Assembly (NCBI GenBank): GCA_021463195.1
Contig: JAJTXZ010000025.1
Location: 1 to 56,224 of the forward strand
Direction: 5' to 3'
Source of the DNA: Anaerolineae bacterium
GTDB lineage: Bacteria; Chloroflexota; Anaerolineae; UBA4142; SHND01
DNA: 56,224 nucleotides
Part shown: positions 37,729-45,655 of the stretch, piece after piece
Layout: the number at the start of each line of letters is the position of its first letter
How positions within the stretch are numbered: position 1 is the stretch's first letter
The notes under the pieces: generated by a model
The model's input: the letters and a program-made list of their open reading frames with translations, nothing else
Databases searched by the model: none
Told to the model about the DNA's origin: nothing
Program-made: the position numbers and the translations under genes

Positions 37729-37855
37729 ACAGGACGCGCTTTGCTTGTTCATTCCGCGCGCGCAATACATCGTAAGCACCGACGGCACACGCGCGGCATT
37801 CCAGTTGATAGAGACAACCGCGCCGATGTCGCAAACGGCGCGCGCGACAATTTGA
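37547..37855 (+). CDS. Hypothetical protein upstream of serine recombinase
   Basis: The 102-aa protein has a basic disordered N-terminus and a folded C-terminal half (ITAPEALQLLESAVSYCQQA, then DALCLFIPRAQYIVSTDGTR). AAAGGAAACAGGAAT precedes the ATG, a good ribosome site. It lies 72 bp before the recombinase on the same strand and may be co-transcribed. Family unknown. Confidence 0.6.
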   Translation: MTKTKQDAPSARKAKSERRKPSQARTRRMTPSITAPEALQLLESAVSYCQQAGLGVTAANEQDALCLFIPRAQYIVSTDGTRAAFQLIETTAPMSQTARATI

Positions 37856-37927
37856 ACACACGAAACGCGCGGCGCGGGCTTTTCTGCGGAAAACTCGCGC
37901 CGCGCACAATTCACGAGAGGCGAAACG

Positions 37928-39499
37928 ATGAAACGGGCTATCATTTACGCACGCGTAAGCACAGACGACCAAGCGCAAAACGGGTATAGTCTTTCAACAC
38001 AGTTAGAAGCAATGCGAATTTATGCCGAAGCGAACGGCATAAAAGTTGTGCGCGAACTCCAAGACGATTGCAGCGGCGCGAAACTTGACCGACCCGCGCT
38101 AGACACTTTGCGCGCGATGCTGGAACGCAAAGAGGCGGACGCGGTAATAGTGTATGCGGCGGACAGACTTAGCCGCAATCTCGCGCACCTTTTAATTTTG
38201 CGCGAGGAATTCAACCGCGCGGGCGTCGAATTGCATTACGCCAATCGCGGGAAATCGCAAGACACGGCGGAAAGTCGTCTATTAGAAAACGTGGAGGGCG
38301 TGATAGCGGAATTCGAGCGCGAGAAAATCAAAGAGCGCACGCGGCGCGGCAAATTCGCCAAAATCAAAGCGGGAAAATGGATTGGTAACGGCACTGCGCC
38401 GTATCCTTTTCGTCAAATTGGAAAAGGCGCGGACGCGCGGCTAGAGATTGACCAAGAACAGGCGGCGATTGTGCGGCGCATTGTGGACATGCTGTTAGGG
38501 CAAAACGGCTATATGCCTGTTGGTATAAATTCGATTGCGCGGCAATTAACGGCGGAGGGTGTCCCAACCGCAAACAAGGCGCGCGGCTGGCGGACGTGTT
38601 TTTTGCGCGGTTTGCTCTCTAACAAAGAATTGCTTGGTATTTTTGAGCGAATGGGCATTCTAGTCGAATTGCCTGACCTCGCCATTCTTGACCGCGAAAC
38701 GTTTGACCGCGCGCAAGACGTGTTAAAGCATAATCGCCTTGCAAGCATGCGCGCGCGGTCATATCCCTATGTGTTTAGCGGTTTTGCAAGATGCGTTTGC
38801 GGGAGACTGTTATGCGGCACGCAAATTGGCAAAAAGGAAAGCGGCGATTATCATTATTATATGTGCGGCGCGCGCATACATGACCGACATTTAACAGACT
38901 GCAAAGAGGGCAGCATTAACGTCAAAATTTTCGAGCCGCTTGTATGGAATTGGCTTATCGAATTGTTGACCGATAGCGCCAAATTAGAAAAGGGTATCTA
39001 CAAGTATTTTGAAAGCCGCGAAAGTGAATTGAGCAAAACGCGCGAGCGGCGCGCCCTAACATTAGATTTGATGCGCCGCGCCGATAGGAAAATGCAAAAC
39101 CTTTCGGCAGATTTAAGCGAGATGGAAAGCCGCGCGGGACGTGCGGCATTGCGCGCGGACATTGACCGCTTAGGGAAAGAAAAAGACGCGCTTTCGGCTG
39201 CGCTTGTCGAAATAGATGCGCTTTTAGCGCGCCGCGAAGTAACAGACACTGATATAGCAACGATTCGAGCAACCGCGCGGGACATTCGCGCCAAGTTAGA
39301 GAGAAAACCCACCTACGAGCAATCCCGCGCCCTTTTCGCTGTGCTTGACTTGAAAATAAAACTACGGCATAACGAGAACGGACGTGAATTGTTTGTAACG
39401 TGCGGTTTGGCATTAGACGGACAAACACTTGCGATTAAGCCGCGCTTAAATTATGTGGTAGAAAAAGAGGATTCACGAAAGCGACACTGCCGTATATGA
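37928..39499 (+). CDS. Large serine recombinase (integrase of the element)
   Basis: The 523-aa enzyme has a resolvase domain with nucleophile Ser in YARVSTDDQ and conserved DRLSRN and EREKIKERTRRGK. A recombinase domain (NGTAPYPFRQIG onward) and a zinc ribbon (RCVCGRLLCGTQ and YYMCG..C) follow, then a coiled coil (~360-450). This is the likely integrase/excisionase of the island. Its last codons cross the attR core: residues through Arg519 are element-encoded and the final four come from the host gene. In the excised circle the frame would instead continue 33 codons into the left end and stop inside the terminator hairpin there. Confidence 0.95.
   Translation: MKRAIIYARVSTDDQAQNGYSLSTQLEAMRIYAEANGIKVVRELQDDCSGAKLDRPALDTLRAMLERKEADAVIVYAADRLSRNLAHLLILREEFNRAGVELHYANRGKSQDTAESRLLENVEGVIAEFEREKIKERTRRGKFAKIKAGKWIGNGTAPYPFRQIGKGADARLEIDQEQAAIVRRIVDMLLGQNGYMPVGINSIARQLTAEGVPTANKARGWRTCFLRGLLSNKELLGIFERMGILVELPDLAILDRETFDRAQDVLKHNRLASMRARSYPYVFSGFARCVCGRLLCGTQIGKKESGDYHYYMCGARIHDRHLTDCKEGSINVKIFEPLVWNWLIELLTDSAKLEKGIYKYFESRESELSKTRERRALTLDLMRRADRKMQNLSADLSEMESRAGRAALRADIDRLGKEKDALSAALVEIDALLARREVTDTDIATIRATARDIRAKLERKPTYEQSRALFAVLDLKIKLRHNENGRELFVTCGLALDGQTLAIKPRLNYVVEKEDSRKRHCRI
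39475..39484. other. attR core
   Basis: The second copy of ACGAAAGCGA joins element and host. It lies inside the serine recombinase reading frame. Confidence 0.88.
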
Positions 39500-39915
39500 T
39501 TGAACAGAAAAGCGGACAAATCGTCATCATCAGTTCACTTGCAGGCAAGTTGCCAATTCCCGGACACGCTGCCTACTGCGCGTCGAAACACGCGTTACAC
39601 GGATTTTTTGATTCACTGCGCGCCGAAGTGTATCGTTACGGAATTAAAGTGACGATTATTTGTCCCGGTTTTGTGCAAACGCGTATCTCGGAAAATGCGC
39701 TCTTGCCTGATGGGTCGGTTCGCGGCGGCGTCAGTGATAAAGAACATCGCCGCTCCATGACGATTGAGGCAAGCGCAAAACATATTTTGTACGCGATTCG
39801 CGCGGAAAAACAAGAATATGATTACGGCGGCATAGAAAAATTCGCCGTGCCGATTCGCAAATTTTTTCCGTGGCTTTATTCGCGCGCGCTGCGACGCATG
39901 CCGCTGTCATTCTGA
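39475..39915 (+). pseudogene. Short-chain dehydrogenase, 3' half
   Basis: This is the catalytic half of the interrupted SDR, starting at the attR core: TLPYMIEQKSGQIVIISSLA supplies the catalytic Ser, and YCASKHALHGFF holds Tyr and Lys. FPWLYSRALRRMPLSF ends the protein. An internal ATG at 39496 could start translation but the product would lack the cofactor-binding fold. Bases 27046-27418 plus 39485-39915 total 804, exactly 268 codons with the stop. Confidence 0.92.
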
Positions 39916-39947
39916 CGCTGCGTCACGCGCTGACGCGAACTGCATAA

Positions 39948-40706
39948 ATGATGTCTCCCCTTTCAATTACCGTATACGGCAGTGTGACGTGTGAAGATAC
40001 CGCAATCACGACGGCGCGCTTGCGCGCGTTAAAAATTCCCTTTGCGCTTTACAATCGGCAAGAAAATTCCGACGTGGACGCGCTGTTGGATAAATATAAT
40101 AATGGCAAGCGCGTGACGCCGACACTCGTGTTCGGCGACGCGCAAAATGTTATCGCTGAACCGTCGTTGTTGGAACTTGAAACGGCGCTGCGCGCGGCGG
40201 GCTATCAATTCGATGCGCCGCGCGCGGATGAAATTCGCGGCGCGTTGAAAAACCAGCGTTTGCCTAATTTCACTTTGCCCTCTACTCGCGGCGACGCGGT
40301 GACGCTATACAAATTGCAGGGGCGCAAGCGCGCCGTCCTGTTTTTTGTGGATGATGTCAATGCGCTCGTCAGTCAAGGTTACGCGCGGCAGTTGACGCAG
40401 CCGCGCGAACTTTTTGAAGAATATAACGCGCTGCCGCTGCCTATCGCGCGCGCGGATTTGGAAACGACCAAAGAATGGGCGCATGAGTTCGCGCGCGCTT
40501 ATGCGGCATTGTCCGACGCTGACGGCAGCGTAAAACGAAAATACGCCGCGCTGTTGGGCGTGAATCCGACCGAGACGCTGCTGGTCATTCTCGATTCATT
40601 CTGCGCGCCGCGCGCGGTTTCGCATGCGGCGGACGCGGGCGGCTTGATTGCGCCGGCGGAGATTGCGAGTTGGCTGCGCTTGATTGATTGCGAATGTGAC
40701 GAATGA
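39948..40706 (+). CDS. Glutaredoxin-like / peroxiredoxin-like two-domain protein
   Basis: Residues ~5-85 resemble a glutaredoxin (ITVYGSVTCEDTAITTARLR, NNGKRVTPTLVFG). The active site has one Cys (CEDT) rather than CxxC, as in monothiol forms. Residues ~105-245 resemble an AhpC/TSA domain (LPNFTLPSTRGDAVTLYKLQ), but the strand that should carry the peroxidatic Cys reads FFVDDVNALV. A redox scaffold or thiol-transfer role is possible; peroxidase activity is unlikely. It sits just downstream of the SDR 3' half. A bidirectional terminator separates it from the next, convergent gene. Confidence 0.7.
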   Translation: MMSPLSITVYGSVTCEDTAITTARLRALKIPFALYNRQENSDVDALLDKYNNGKRVTPTLVFGDAQNVIAEPSLLELETALRAAGYQFDAPRADEIRGALKNQRLPNFTLPSTRGDAVTLYKLQGRKRAVLFFVDDVNALVSQGYARQLTQPRELFEEYNALPLPIARADLETTKEWAHEFARAYAALSDADGSVKRKYAALLGVNPTETLLVILDSFCAPRAVSHAADAGGLIAPAEIASWLRLIDCECDE

Positions 40707-40746
40707 GGAGTCGAAGTAGAGTGGTCCGTGTGACCCTCCGCCATTT

Positions 40747-40788
40747 AAAAAACACATGCCGCGCCGATTGCGGGATGTGTTTTTTTTA
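40747..40788. terminator. Bidirectional terminator between convergent genes
   Basis: An imperfect hairpin (AAAACACATGCCGC against GCGGGATGTGTTTT) is flanked by A-runs and T-runs, so it can end transcription from both sides. Confidence 0.85.
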
Positions 40789-41439
40789 GCGCGCTGTCGC
40801 GGGCGCGATATAGACGGCGATGACGATGAAATGGCACAGACAACCGAGAATGACAAACACATGCCATAACTCGTGAAAGCCGAACACATTCGGATACCAG
40901 TCCGGTTTTTTGAACGCATATACCAGCGCGCCGAGCGTAAAGAAAATGCCGCCCGCGAACAACCAGCCAATCGCTCCCGGCGGCATGGTGTTTAACATTT
41001 CGGGAATGGCAAATACGCCGAGCCAACCCATACCCAAATAAATCGCGACAGTCAACCAACGCGGCGCGTGGATGAAAACTAGTTTGATGGCAATACCGAT
41101 GATGGCAAGGAGCCAAATGAGCGCGACCATACCCCATTGCCAAAAACCGGTGAAAAAATAAAGGCAGATGGGGGTGTACGTTCCCGCGATGATGAGATAA
41201 ATCGCCGAGTGGTCGAGCTTGCGAAGGAATTTCACAGTATCGGGCGACGCGTTGACGAGATGATACGCCGCGCTCGCCGCAAGCATGACAACCAAGCTCA
41301 AGCCATAGATCAATAACGATAGCTGTTTGCCCAAGCTGTCGCGTCCGAGATAGACCAACCCCAGCGCGCCCACCGCCGCGACCACTGCCGCGCCGAGATG
41401 CATCAATCCACTAACCGGATCGCGAAATTTTTGATACAC
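40786..41439 (-). CDS. Hemolysin III / PAQR-family membrane protein
   Basis: The 217-aa protein has seven hydrophobic segments and the family's metal-site motifs: SAAYHLV, LRKLDHSAIYLIIAGTYTP, and a C-terminal FHELWHVFVILGCLCHF. Bacterial members (YqfA/HlyIII) are intramembrane hydrolase-like proteins of unclear role. The GTG at 41437-41439 has AAAGGAG 6 nt upstream, so I accept it over an out-of-frame ATG. Confidence 0.9.
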   Translation of the reverse strand: MYQKFRDPVSGLMHLGAAVVAAVGALGLVYLGRDSLGKQLSLLIYGLSLVVMLAASAAYHLVNASPDTVKFLRKLDHSAIYLIIAGTYTPICLYFFTGFWQWGMVALIWLLAIIGIAIKLVFIHAPRWLTVAIYLGMGWLGVFAIPEMLNTMPPGAIGWLFAGGIFFTLGALVYAFKKPDWYPNVFGFHELWHVFVILGCLCHFIVIAVYIAPATAR

Positions 41440-41776
41440 GCATTGCTCCTTTGAATTTGCGCGGCGCGCGGCAGCGCAAAATTATTTGGGCGCCAACCAC
41501 GCCATCCGTATTGAATTTGATGCGCGCGCGTCAAGCAATTATCAAAATTGTAACATGGAATCGGCAAGCGCAAGGCGCTAATTTAGAGTAAATTCCTATT
41601 CGATTGAAGGGATAAAACCTTTCGGGTTTCCGAAACCCGAAAGGTTTGTCCCTTGAACCCATCAGGAATCTGCTCTAAAATTCGCGGAGTTTGTCTGACG
41701 CGTCTGTTATCTGTCCCTCTTTTTACGGGACGTTTTACCCTATGGCGCGGACGCAAGCGCGGCTAAGCTGCTCCCA
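41440..41776. other. Intergenic region upstream of the denitrification module
   Basis: About 337 bp separate the divergent hemolysin III gene and the first Crp/Fnr regulator. It holds the complete palindromic repeat at 41582-41680. No gene is visible in the rest. Confidence 0.6.
41582..41680. repeat. Palindromic MITE-like repeat, copy 2 (complete)
   Basis: The whole 99 bp is an imperfect inverted repeat. The left terminus TTTAGAGTAAATTCCT mirrors the right (reverse: TTTTAGAGCAGATTCCTG). An inner stem AAACCTTTCGGGTTT with its complement forms the centre. No gene is inside, as expected for a non-autonomous element. Confidence 0.8.
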
Positions 41777-42481
41777 ATGCCCAAGACGATTTCTGTCACT
41801 GTTGATACGCAATCGCCTGCGCTCGCGCATTGGTCGGACCAAGCATACGCATCGCTGCGCCAAGTGACCATCACGCGCATATATCAAACTGGCGAAACTA
41901 TTTTTGAAGAGGGCGCGCGCAGTCAGTATTTATGGTTTATCGAATGCGGGCGCGTTCGGTTATATACCACCGCGTCGGATGGGCGCGAGCTGACCGTTTG
42001 TATTGCGCGCGCCGCCGATCGTTTTTGTCTTGATACCTATCCATTGTTCGAAGGACAGGTGAGTTTGGTCTCGGCGCAAGCCCTAGAGTCGGTGAGATTG
42101 AAATTATTGGACAAGCGCGCAATCGAGCAGCGTATGGCGGCGGATTTGAATTTGGGGATGGCGTTCGCTAAAATGATGGCGGAACGTTACCGTCATTTCA
42201 CCAAGCTCGCCACTGCGCTCGCGCTGCATCGTACGCGGGTTCGCGTTGCGGATGCGCTCTTGTGTCAAGCGGGCCTGCGCGGCGAACAAACCGCCTTGGG
42301 CATCGAATTAGATTTGGATTTGACCCAAGAAATGTTCGCTTCATGCGTTGGTACGGACCGCGCTGTCGTCGCGCGCGCCTTGCTTCAATTTGAACGCGAA
42401 GGTATTTTGCAGGCAAAGGGCAAGCATGTCACTCTCTATAATATTGGCGCGCTAGAAAAAATGGTTTACTCTGCCAACTGA
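41777..42481 (+). CDS. Crp/Fnr-family regulator 1
   Basis: The 234-aa regulator has a cyclic-nucleotide-binding-like fold (YQTGETIFEEGARSQYLWFI, then GRVRLYTTASDGRELTV) and a C-terminal winged helix (LDLTQEMFASCVGTDRAVVA). FNR-type N-terminal iron-sulfur cysteines are not visible; Cys residues are scattered. Members of this family often sense NO, oxygen or redox ahead of denitrification genes, so control of nosZ is the likely role. Confidence 0.88.
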   Translation: MPKTISVTVDTQSPALAHWSDQAYASLRQVTITRIYQTGETIFEEGARSQYLWFIECGRVRLYTTASDGRELTVCIARAADRFCLDTYPLFEGQVSLVSAQALESVRLKLLDKRAIEQRMAADLNLGMAFAKMMAERYRHFTKLATALALHRTRVRVADALLCQAGLRGEQTALGIELDLDLTQEMFASCVGTDRAVVARALLQFEREGILQAKGKHVTLYNIGALEKMVYSAN

Positions 42482-42564
42482 CCTTTCCCCGTAATCGTTT
42501 GCTACCTCTTATCCGCCCATACAAAATTGTTTGATTTACAATATCTTGGTGTCATTCGACCCCC

Positions 42565-42605
42565 AAAAAGTGTGACTTGCGTCCTAGTTGCAAGTCACAC
42601 TTTTT
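42565..42605. promoter_or_regulatory. 16-bp palindromic operator ahead of regulator 2
   Basis: AAAAAGTGTGACTTGC pairs perfectly with GCAAGTCACACTTTTT across 9 bp. It contains TGTGA and TCACA half-sites, as in Crp/Fnr operators but more widely spaced. A TATAAT follows at 42609-42614, so a protein bound here would cover the -35 region. Autoregulation by one of the two neighbouring regulators is the simplest reading. Confidence 0.7.
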
Positions 42606-42636
42606 GTCTATAATGCGCCCAGAAAGGCAGTTGGGA

Positions 42637-43308
42637 ATGAGCCGTTGCGTGCAAGAGGTTGAAACGCTTCCGTTTGAAGAACAACTTGCGGTCCCCGACC
42701 GCGCGATGCTGCGCGGACGCGTCCGTCTGCAACAACTGCGCTCGCGCCAAACGCTGATTCGAGAAGATGCGCCCTGTGCGGGGCTTCACGTTATCAAATC
42801 CGGCAATCTCAAGTTGTGCCGCAGCAGTCGCGACAAGGAACAGATTCTAGAGATTCTCGGACCCGCTGATGTGGTAGACCCGATTCCATTGTTCGATGGC
42901 GGCGCGCATGCCGTGACCGCCAAGGCAATGACGGCGTGCGAAATCTACTGCTATCCGCCCGAACTCGCGCGCAAATTGATTGCCGAAAATCCGGGGCTCT
43001 TGAATCAGCTTTTACAGATTGTCAGTTTACGTTTACGCAAGCTGGCGACGCTGGCAAATGATCTTGCATTCAAGGACGTAACCGCCCGCGTTTGTCGTGT
43101 CTTGCTTGAACAGAGCGCGCCCGGCGCCGATACTAACGCCGCGACCTTGACGCGTCCGCTCACGCGTCAAGAGCTCGCTTCGATGGTTGGCACCGCGCGC
43201 GAAGTTGCATGGCGCACGCTCAAGAGTTTGGAACGTGATGGGTTGATCGAGATACACGGGCAACAGATTGCGATTCTGGATGCCGCCGCGCTCGCCTCCC
43301 GCACCTAA
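42637..43308 (+). CDS. Crp/Fnr-family regulator 2
   Basis: The 223-aa protein has a sensor domain (LRSRQTLIREDAPCAGLHVI, then SGNLKLCRSSRDKEQILEIL) and a C-terminal HTH (LTRQELASMVGTAREVAWRT), with a dimer helix between. The TATAAT at 42609-42614 implies a transcript start near 42620, which rules out the upstream ATGs at 42577 and 42613. ATG 42637 with GAAAGG 9 nt before it fits. It directly precedes nosZ on the same strand. Confidence 0.87.
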   Translation: MSRCVQEVETLPFEEQLAVPDRAMLRGRVRLQQLRSRQTLIREDAPCAGLHVIKSGNLKLCRSSRDKEQILEILGPADVVDPIPLFDGGAHAVTAKAMTACEIYCYPPELARKLIAENPGLLNQLLQIVSLRLRKLATLANDLAFKDVTARVCRVLLEQSAPGADTNAATLTRPLTRQELASMVGTAREVAWRTLKSLERDGLIEIHGQQIAILDAAALASRT

Positions 43309-43359
43309 TTCCCTCTTTCTCTGGCTGCCTCGAACTATCAACCCAATCTTTTGTTCTCA

Positions 43360-43400
43360 CAACGCCAACGCGCCAAATCAGACAATTTGGCGCGGCGTTG
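43360..43400. other. Stem-loop between regulator 2 and nosZ
   Basis: CAACGCC(AAC)GCGCCAAAT pairs with ATTTGGCGCGGCGTTG, a 16-bp stem with a 3-nt bulge. No T-run follows, so it is unlikely to be a Rho-independent terminator. Confidence 0.5.
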
Positions 43401-43415
43401 CAGGCGCGTTTAAAT

Positions 43416-43431
43416 ATGACCTTTACGTCAT
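43416..43431. promoter_or_regulatory. Putative Crp/Fnr-type operator upstream of nosZ
   Basis: ATGACCTTTACGTCAT is a 16-bp palindrome with 5-bp half-sites and 6-bp spacing, the geometry of Crp-type sites. It lies 28-43 bp before the nosZ ATG. Confidence 0.4.
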
Positions 43432-43458
43432 ACTTGGACGCCCTCAAGCGAGTGTCAA

Positions 43459-45480
43459 ATGAAAAAGCTCTTTCTGCTTATCGTTCTAACTGTGACCGCG
43501 CTGGTCGTCGTCACCGGTTGCGGCAATCCTGTTCCCACTCCTCCGGGTCAACAGCCCGGCGGCTCAAACGGCGCGAGCGGGTTGCCGGCGGATGCCGCCT
43601 CAGTTGCCACCGAACGCGGTCTTTCGCAAGATGATATTTATGCCGCGTTGAAAACTTTTACCCCTTCGGGACAACTCGACCCGTACATCATGTTCGCTTC
43701 CGGCGGTCAGGGCGGCCAAGTTTTGGTCGTTGGCGTGCCTTCGATGCGAATTCTAAAGTTGATTTCCGTGTTCACTCCGGAACCGTGGCAAGGTTATGGT
43801 TTTGGCGGTTCGGGCGATACGATTTTGGCGCAAGGCAAAGTTAACGATAAACCTGTCCTCTGGGGCGACACCCATCATCCCGGCCTTTCCGAAACGAATG
43901 GCGAATACGACGGTCAATTTTTGTTTATCAATGACAAAGCCAACGCCCGCGTCGCGGTGATTGATTTGCGTGATTTTGCCACGAAACAGATTGTCAAAAA
44001 TCCGCTCTCGCTCACCGATCATGGCGGCTCGTTCGTCACACCCAATACCGATTACATCATCGAAGGTCCGCAATACGCGGCGCCGTTCGGTTGGGAATAC
44101 GCGGACATTACCACCGATTACAATGAAAAATATCGCGGCGTTATGACGTTGTGGAAATTTGACCGCACGCAGGGACGCATTGATGTCGCGCAATCTTTCG
44201 CGCTCGAATTGCCGCCATACTGGCAAGACCTCTGCGACGCGGGCAAAAAGGGCAGCGACGGTTGGCTGTTCTGCAATTCCATCAACACCGAACTCGCGAT
44301 TGGCGGCATCGAAAATGGCAATCCGCCTTTTGAAGCCGGCACCAGCAAGAACGACACGGATTATTTGCACATCATAAATTGGAAGAAAGCGGAAGAACTG
44401 TTCAAAGCGGGCAAGACGGAAAAAGTCAAAGACATGGCGCTCATTCGTCTCGACACCGCGATCAAAGAAGGCGTGGTATTCTTTACGCCTGAACCGAAAT
44501 CGCCGCACGGCGCGGACGTAACCCCCGGCGGTGAATACGTAGTGGTCGGCGGCAAACTTGATCCGCATGTCACCATCTATTCGTTCGACAAAATCCAAAA
44601 AGCCATCGCCGCGTTGAATGATAGCTCGCCCAAAGACGCGTATGGCATTCCGGTGTTACCGCTCGATGCGACGATGGAAGCCCAAGTCGAACTCGGCCTT
44701 GGACCCTTGCACACCGTCTATGACGACAAAGGTTACGCCTATACCTCTTTGTTCCTCGATTCAGTCGTCGCGCGTTGGACGCTCGGCGGGCCGTATCAAT
44801 CGTTGCATGCGGAAGAACCCTGGACGCTCGTGCAGAAATTGCCCGTGCAGTATAATATCGGTCACATCGCCGCGGCGGAAGGCGACACCGCGTCGCCAGA
44901 CGGCAATTTTGTCGTGGCGTTGAACAAGTGGAGCATTGACCGCTTTGCGAATGTGGGACCGCTGCTCCCGCAAAATTTCCAACTCGTGGACACTTCTAGA
45001 CCCGGCGACCAGATGAAAGTGTTGTATGATATGCCTATCGGCATGGCAGAGCCGCATTACGCGCAAATCATCAAAGCCGACAAACTCAAGCCATGGGAAG
45101 TGTATCCGCCCGGCACGAACGCGGAAACTATGCAGCCCGACCCGAATGCCATCAGTGCGCCCGACCAAGCCAAAATCGTTCGCAATGGCAACAAGGTTGA
45201 AATTTGGACTGCGGTCATTCGCTCGCACTTTACGCCCGAACACGTCAAACTTAAAAAAGGCGACCAAGTGACCTGGCACTTTAGCAATCTCGAACAGACG
45301 CGCGATGCCACACACGGTTTCGCTCTGCCCGGTTACAATGTCAATCTATCGCTTGAACCCGGCAAGACTGAAACACTTGAATTTGTCGCGGACAAAGATG
45401 GCACCTTTGCGTTCTATTGCACCGAATTTTGTTCGGCGCTGCATCTCGAAATGGCCGGCTATATGATGGTCGAGCCATAA
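43459..45480 (+). CDS. nosZ: Nitrous oxide reductase, clade II-like
   Basis: The 673-aa multicopper enzyme reduces N2O to N2 outside the membrane. The seven-bladed propeller that holds the CuZ cluster shows the expected His motifs: GDTHHPGLSETNGEYDGQF, LTDHGGSFVTPN, SPHGADVTPGGEYVVVGG, GLGPLHTVYDDKGYAYTS and IGHIAAAEGDT. The C-terminal cupredoxin domain carries the CuA ligands in FYCTEFCSALHLEMAGYMMV. The N-terminus is a Sec lipoprotein signal (LLIVLTVTALVVVTGC) with a Gly/Pro linker, not a Tat signal with twin Arg. That and the following NosB-like gene mark it as clade II. The downstream genes supply its copper assembly. Confidence 0.97.
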   Translation: MKKLFLLIVLTVTALVVVTGCGNPVPTPPGQQPGGSNGASGLPADAASVATERGLSQDDIYAALKTFTPSGQLDPYIMFASGGQGGQVLVVGVPSMRILKLISVFTPEPWQGYGFGGSGDTILAQGKVNDKPVLWGDTHHPGLSETNGEYDGQFLFINDKANARVAVIDLRDFATKQIVKNPLSLTDHGGSFVTPNTDYIIEGPQYAAPFGWEYADITTDYNEKYRGVMTLWKFDRTQGRIDVAQSFALELPPYWQDLCDAGKKGSDGWLFCNSINTELAIGGIENGNPPFEAGTSKNDTDYLHIINWKKAEELFKAGKTEKVKDMALIRLDTAIKEGVVFFTPEPKSPHGADVTPGGEYVVVGGKLDPHVTIYSFDKIQKAIAALNDSSPKDAYGIPVLPLDATMEAQVELGLGPLHTVYDDKGYAYTSLFLDSVVARWTLGGPYQSLHAEEPWTLVQKLPVQYNIGHIAAAEGDTASPDGNFVVALNKWSIDRFANVGPLLPQNFQLVDTSRPGDQMKVLYDMPIGMAEPHYAQIIKADKLKPWEVYPPGTNAETMQPDPNAISAPDQAKIVRNGNKVEIWTAVIRSHFTPEHVKLKKGDQVTWHFSNLEQTRDATHGFALPGYNVNLSLEPGKTETLEFVADKDGTFAFYCTEFCSALHLEMAGYMMVEP

Positions 45481-45494
45481 GCTAGCGCGGATTC

Positions 45495-45593
45495 TTATTT
45501 GGTCTAGGGTAAAAGATCCTTTGGGTTTCTGAAAACCCAAAGGGTCTGTCCCTTGGAGCAAATCGGAAACTGGTCTATTACCCAATATTGTGA
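45495..45593. repeat. Palindromic MITE-like repeat, copy 3
   Basis: GATCCTTTGGGTTT..AAACCCAAAGGGTC forms the core. The right arm (TGTCCCTTGGAGCAAATCGG, then AAACTGGTCTATTA) aligns with the right arm of copy 2. The left arm is shorter. It lies between nosZ and the NosB-like gene. Confidence 0.68.
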
Positions 45594-45655
45594 ATCGGCA
45601 AGCAGCGTCTTGGCGCTGCTTGCCGACCACGTAGGACGGCTAACGACGAACTGAT

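Larger units (their letters stand above)
27409..39484 (+). mobile_element. 12-kb integrative element inserted in an SDR gene
   Basis: The element is bounded by direct repeats ACGAAAGCGA at 27409-27418 and 39475-39484, a 12,066-bp period. Deleting one period restores the dehydrogenase reading frame exactly, so the insertion is recent or still precise. Cargo includes a tyrosine recombinase, a CHC2-SF3 helicase, a repeat array, an orphan DNA methyltransferase, an excisionase-like HTH, a structured RNA, a SWIM-finger protein, a membrane protein and a large serine recombinase at the right end. No capsid, portal, terminase, relaxase or type IV secretion gene was recognised. It may be a phage satellite, a mobilisable island or an integrating plasmid. 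Confidence 0.92.

Noticed and set aside
27046-39915. SDR halves as two independent genes
   Set aside because: Each lacks half of the fold, and the join at the 10-bp core restores one complete enzyme.
43753-44598. 281-aa open frame antisense to nosZ
   Set aside because: Shadow of a highly conserved gene, without plausible start or motifs.
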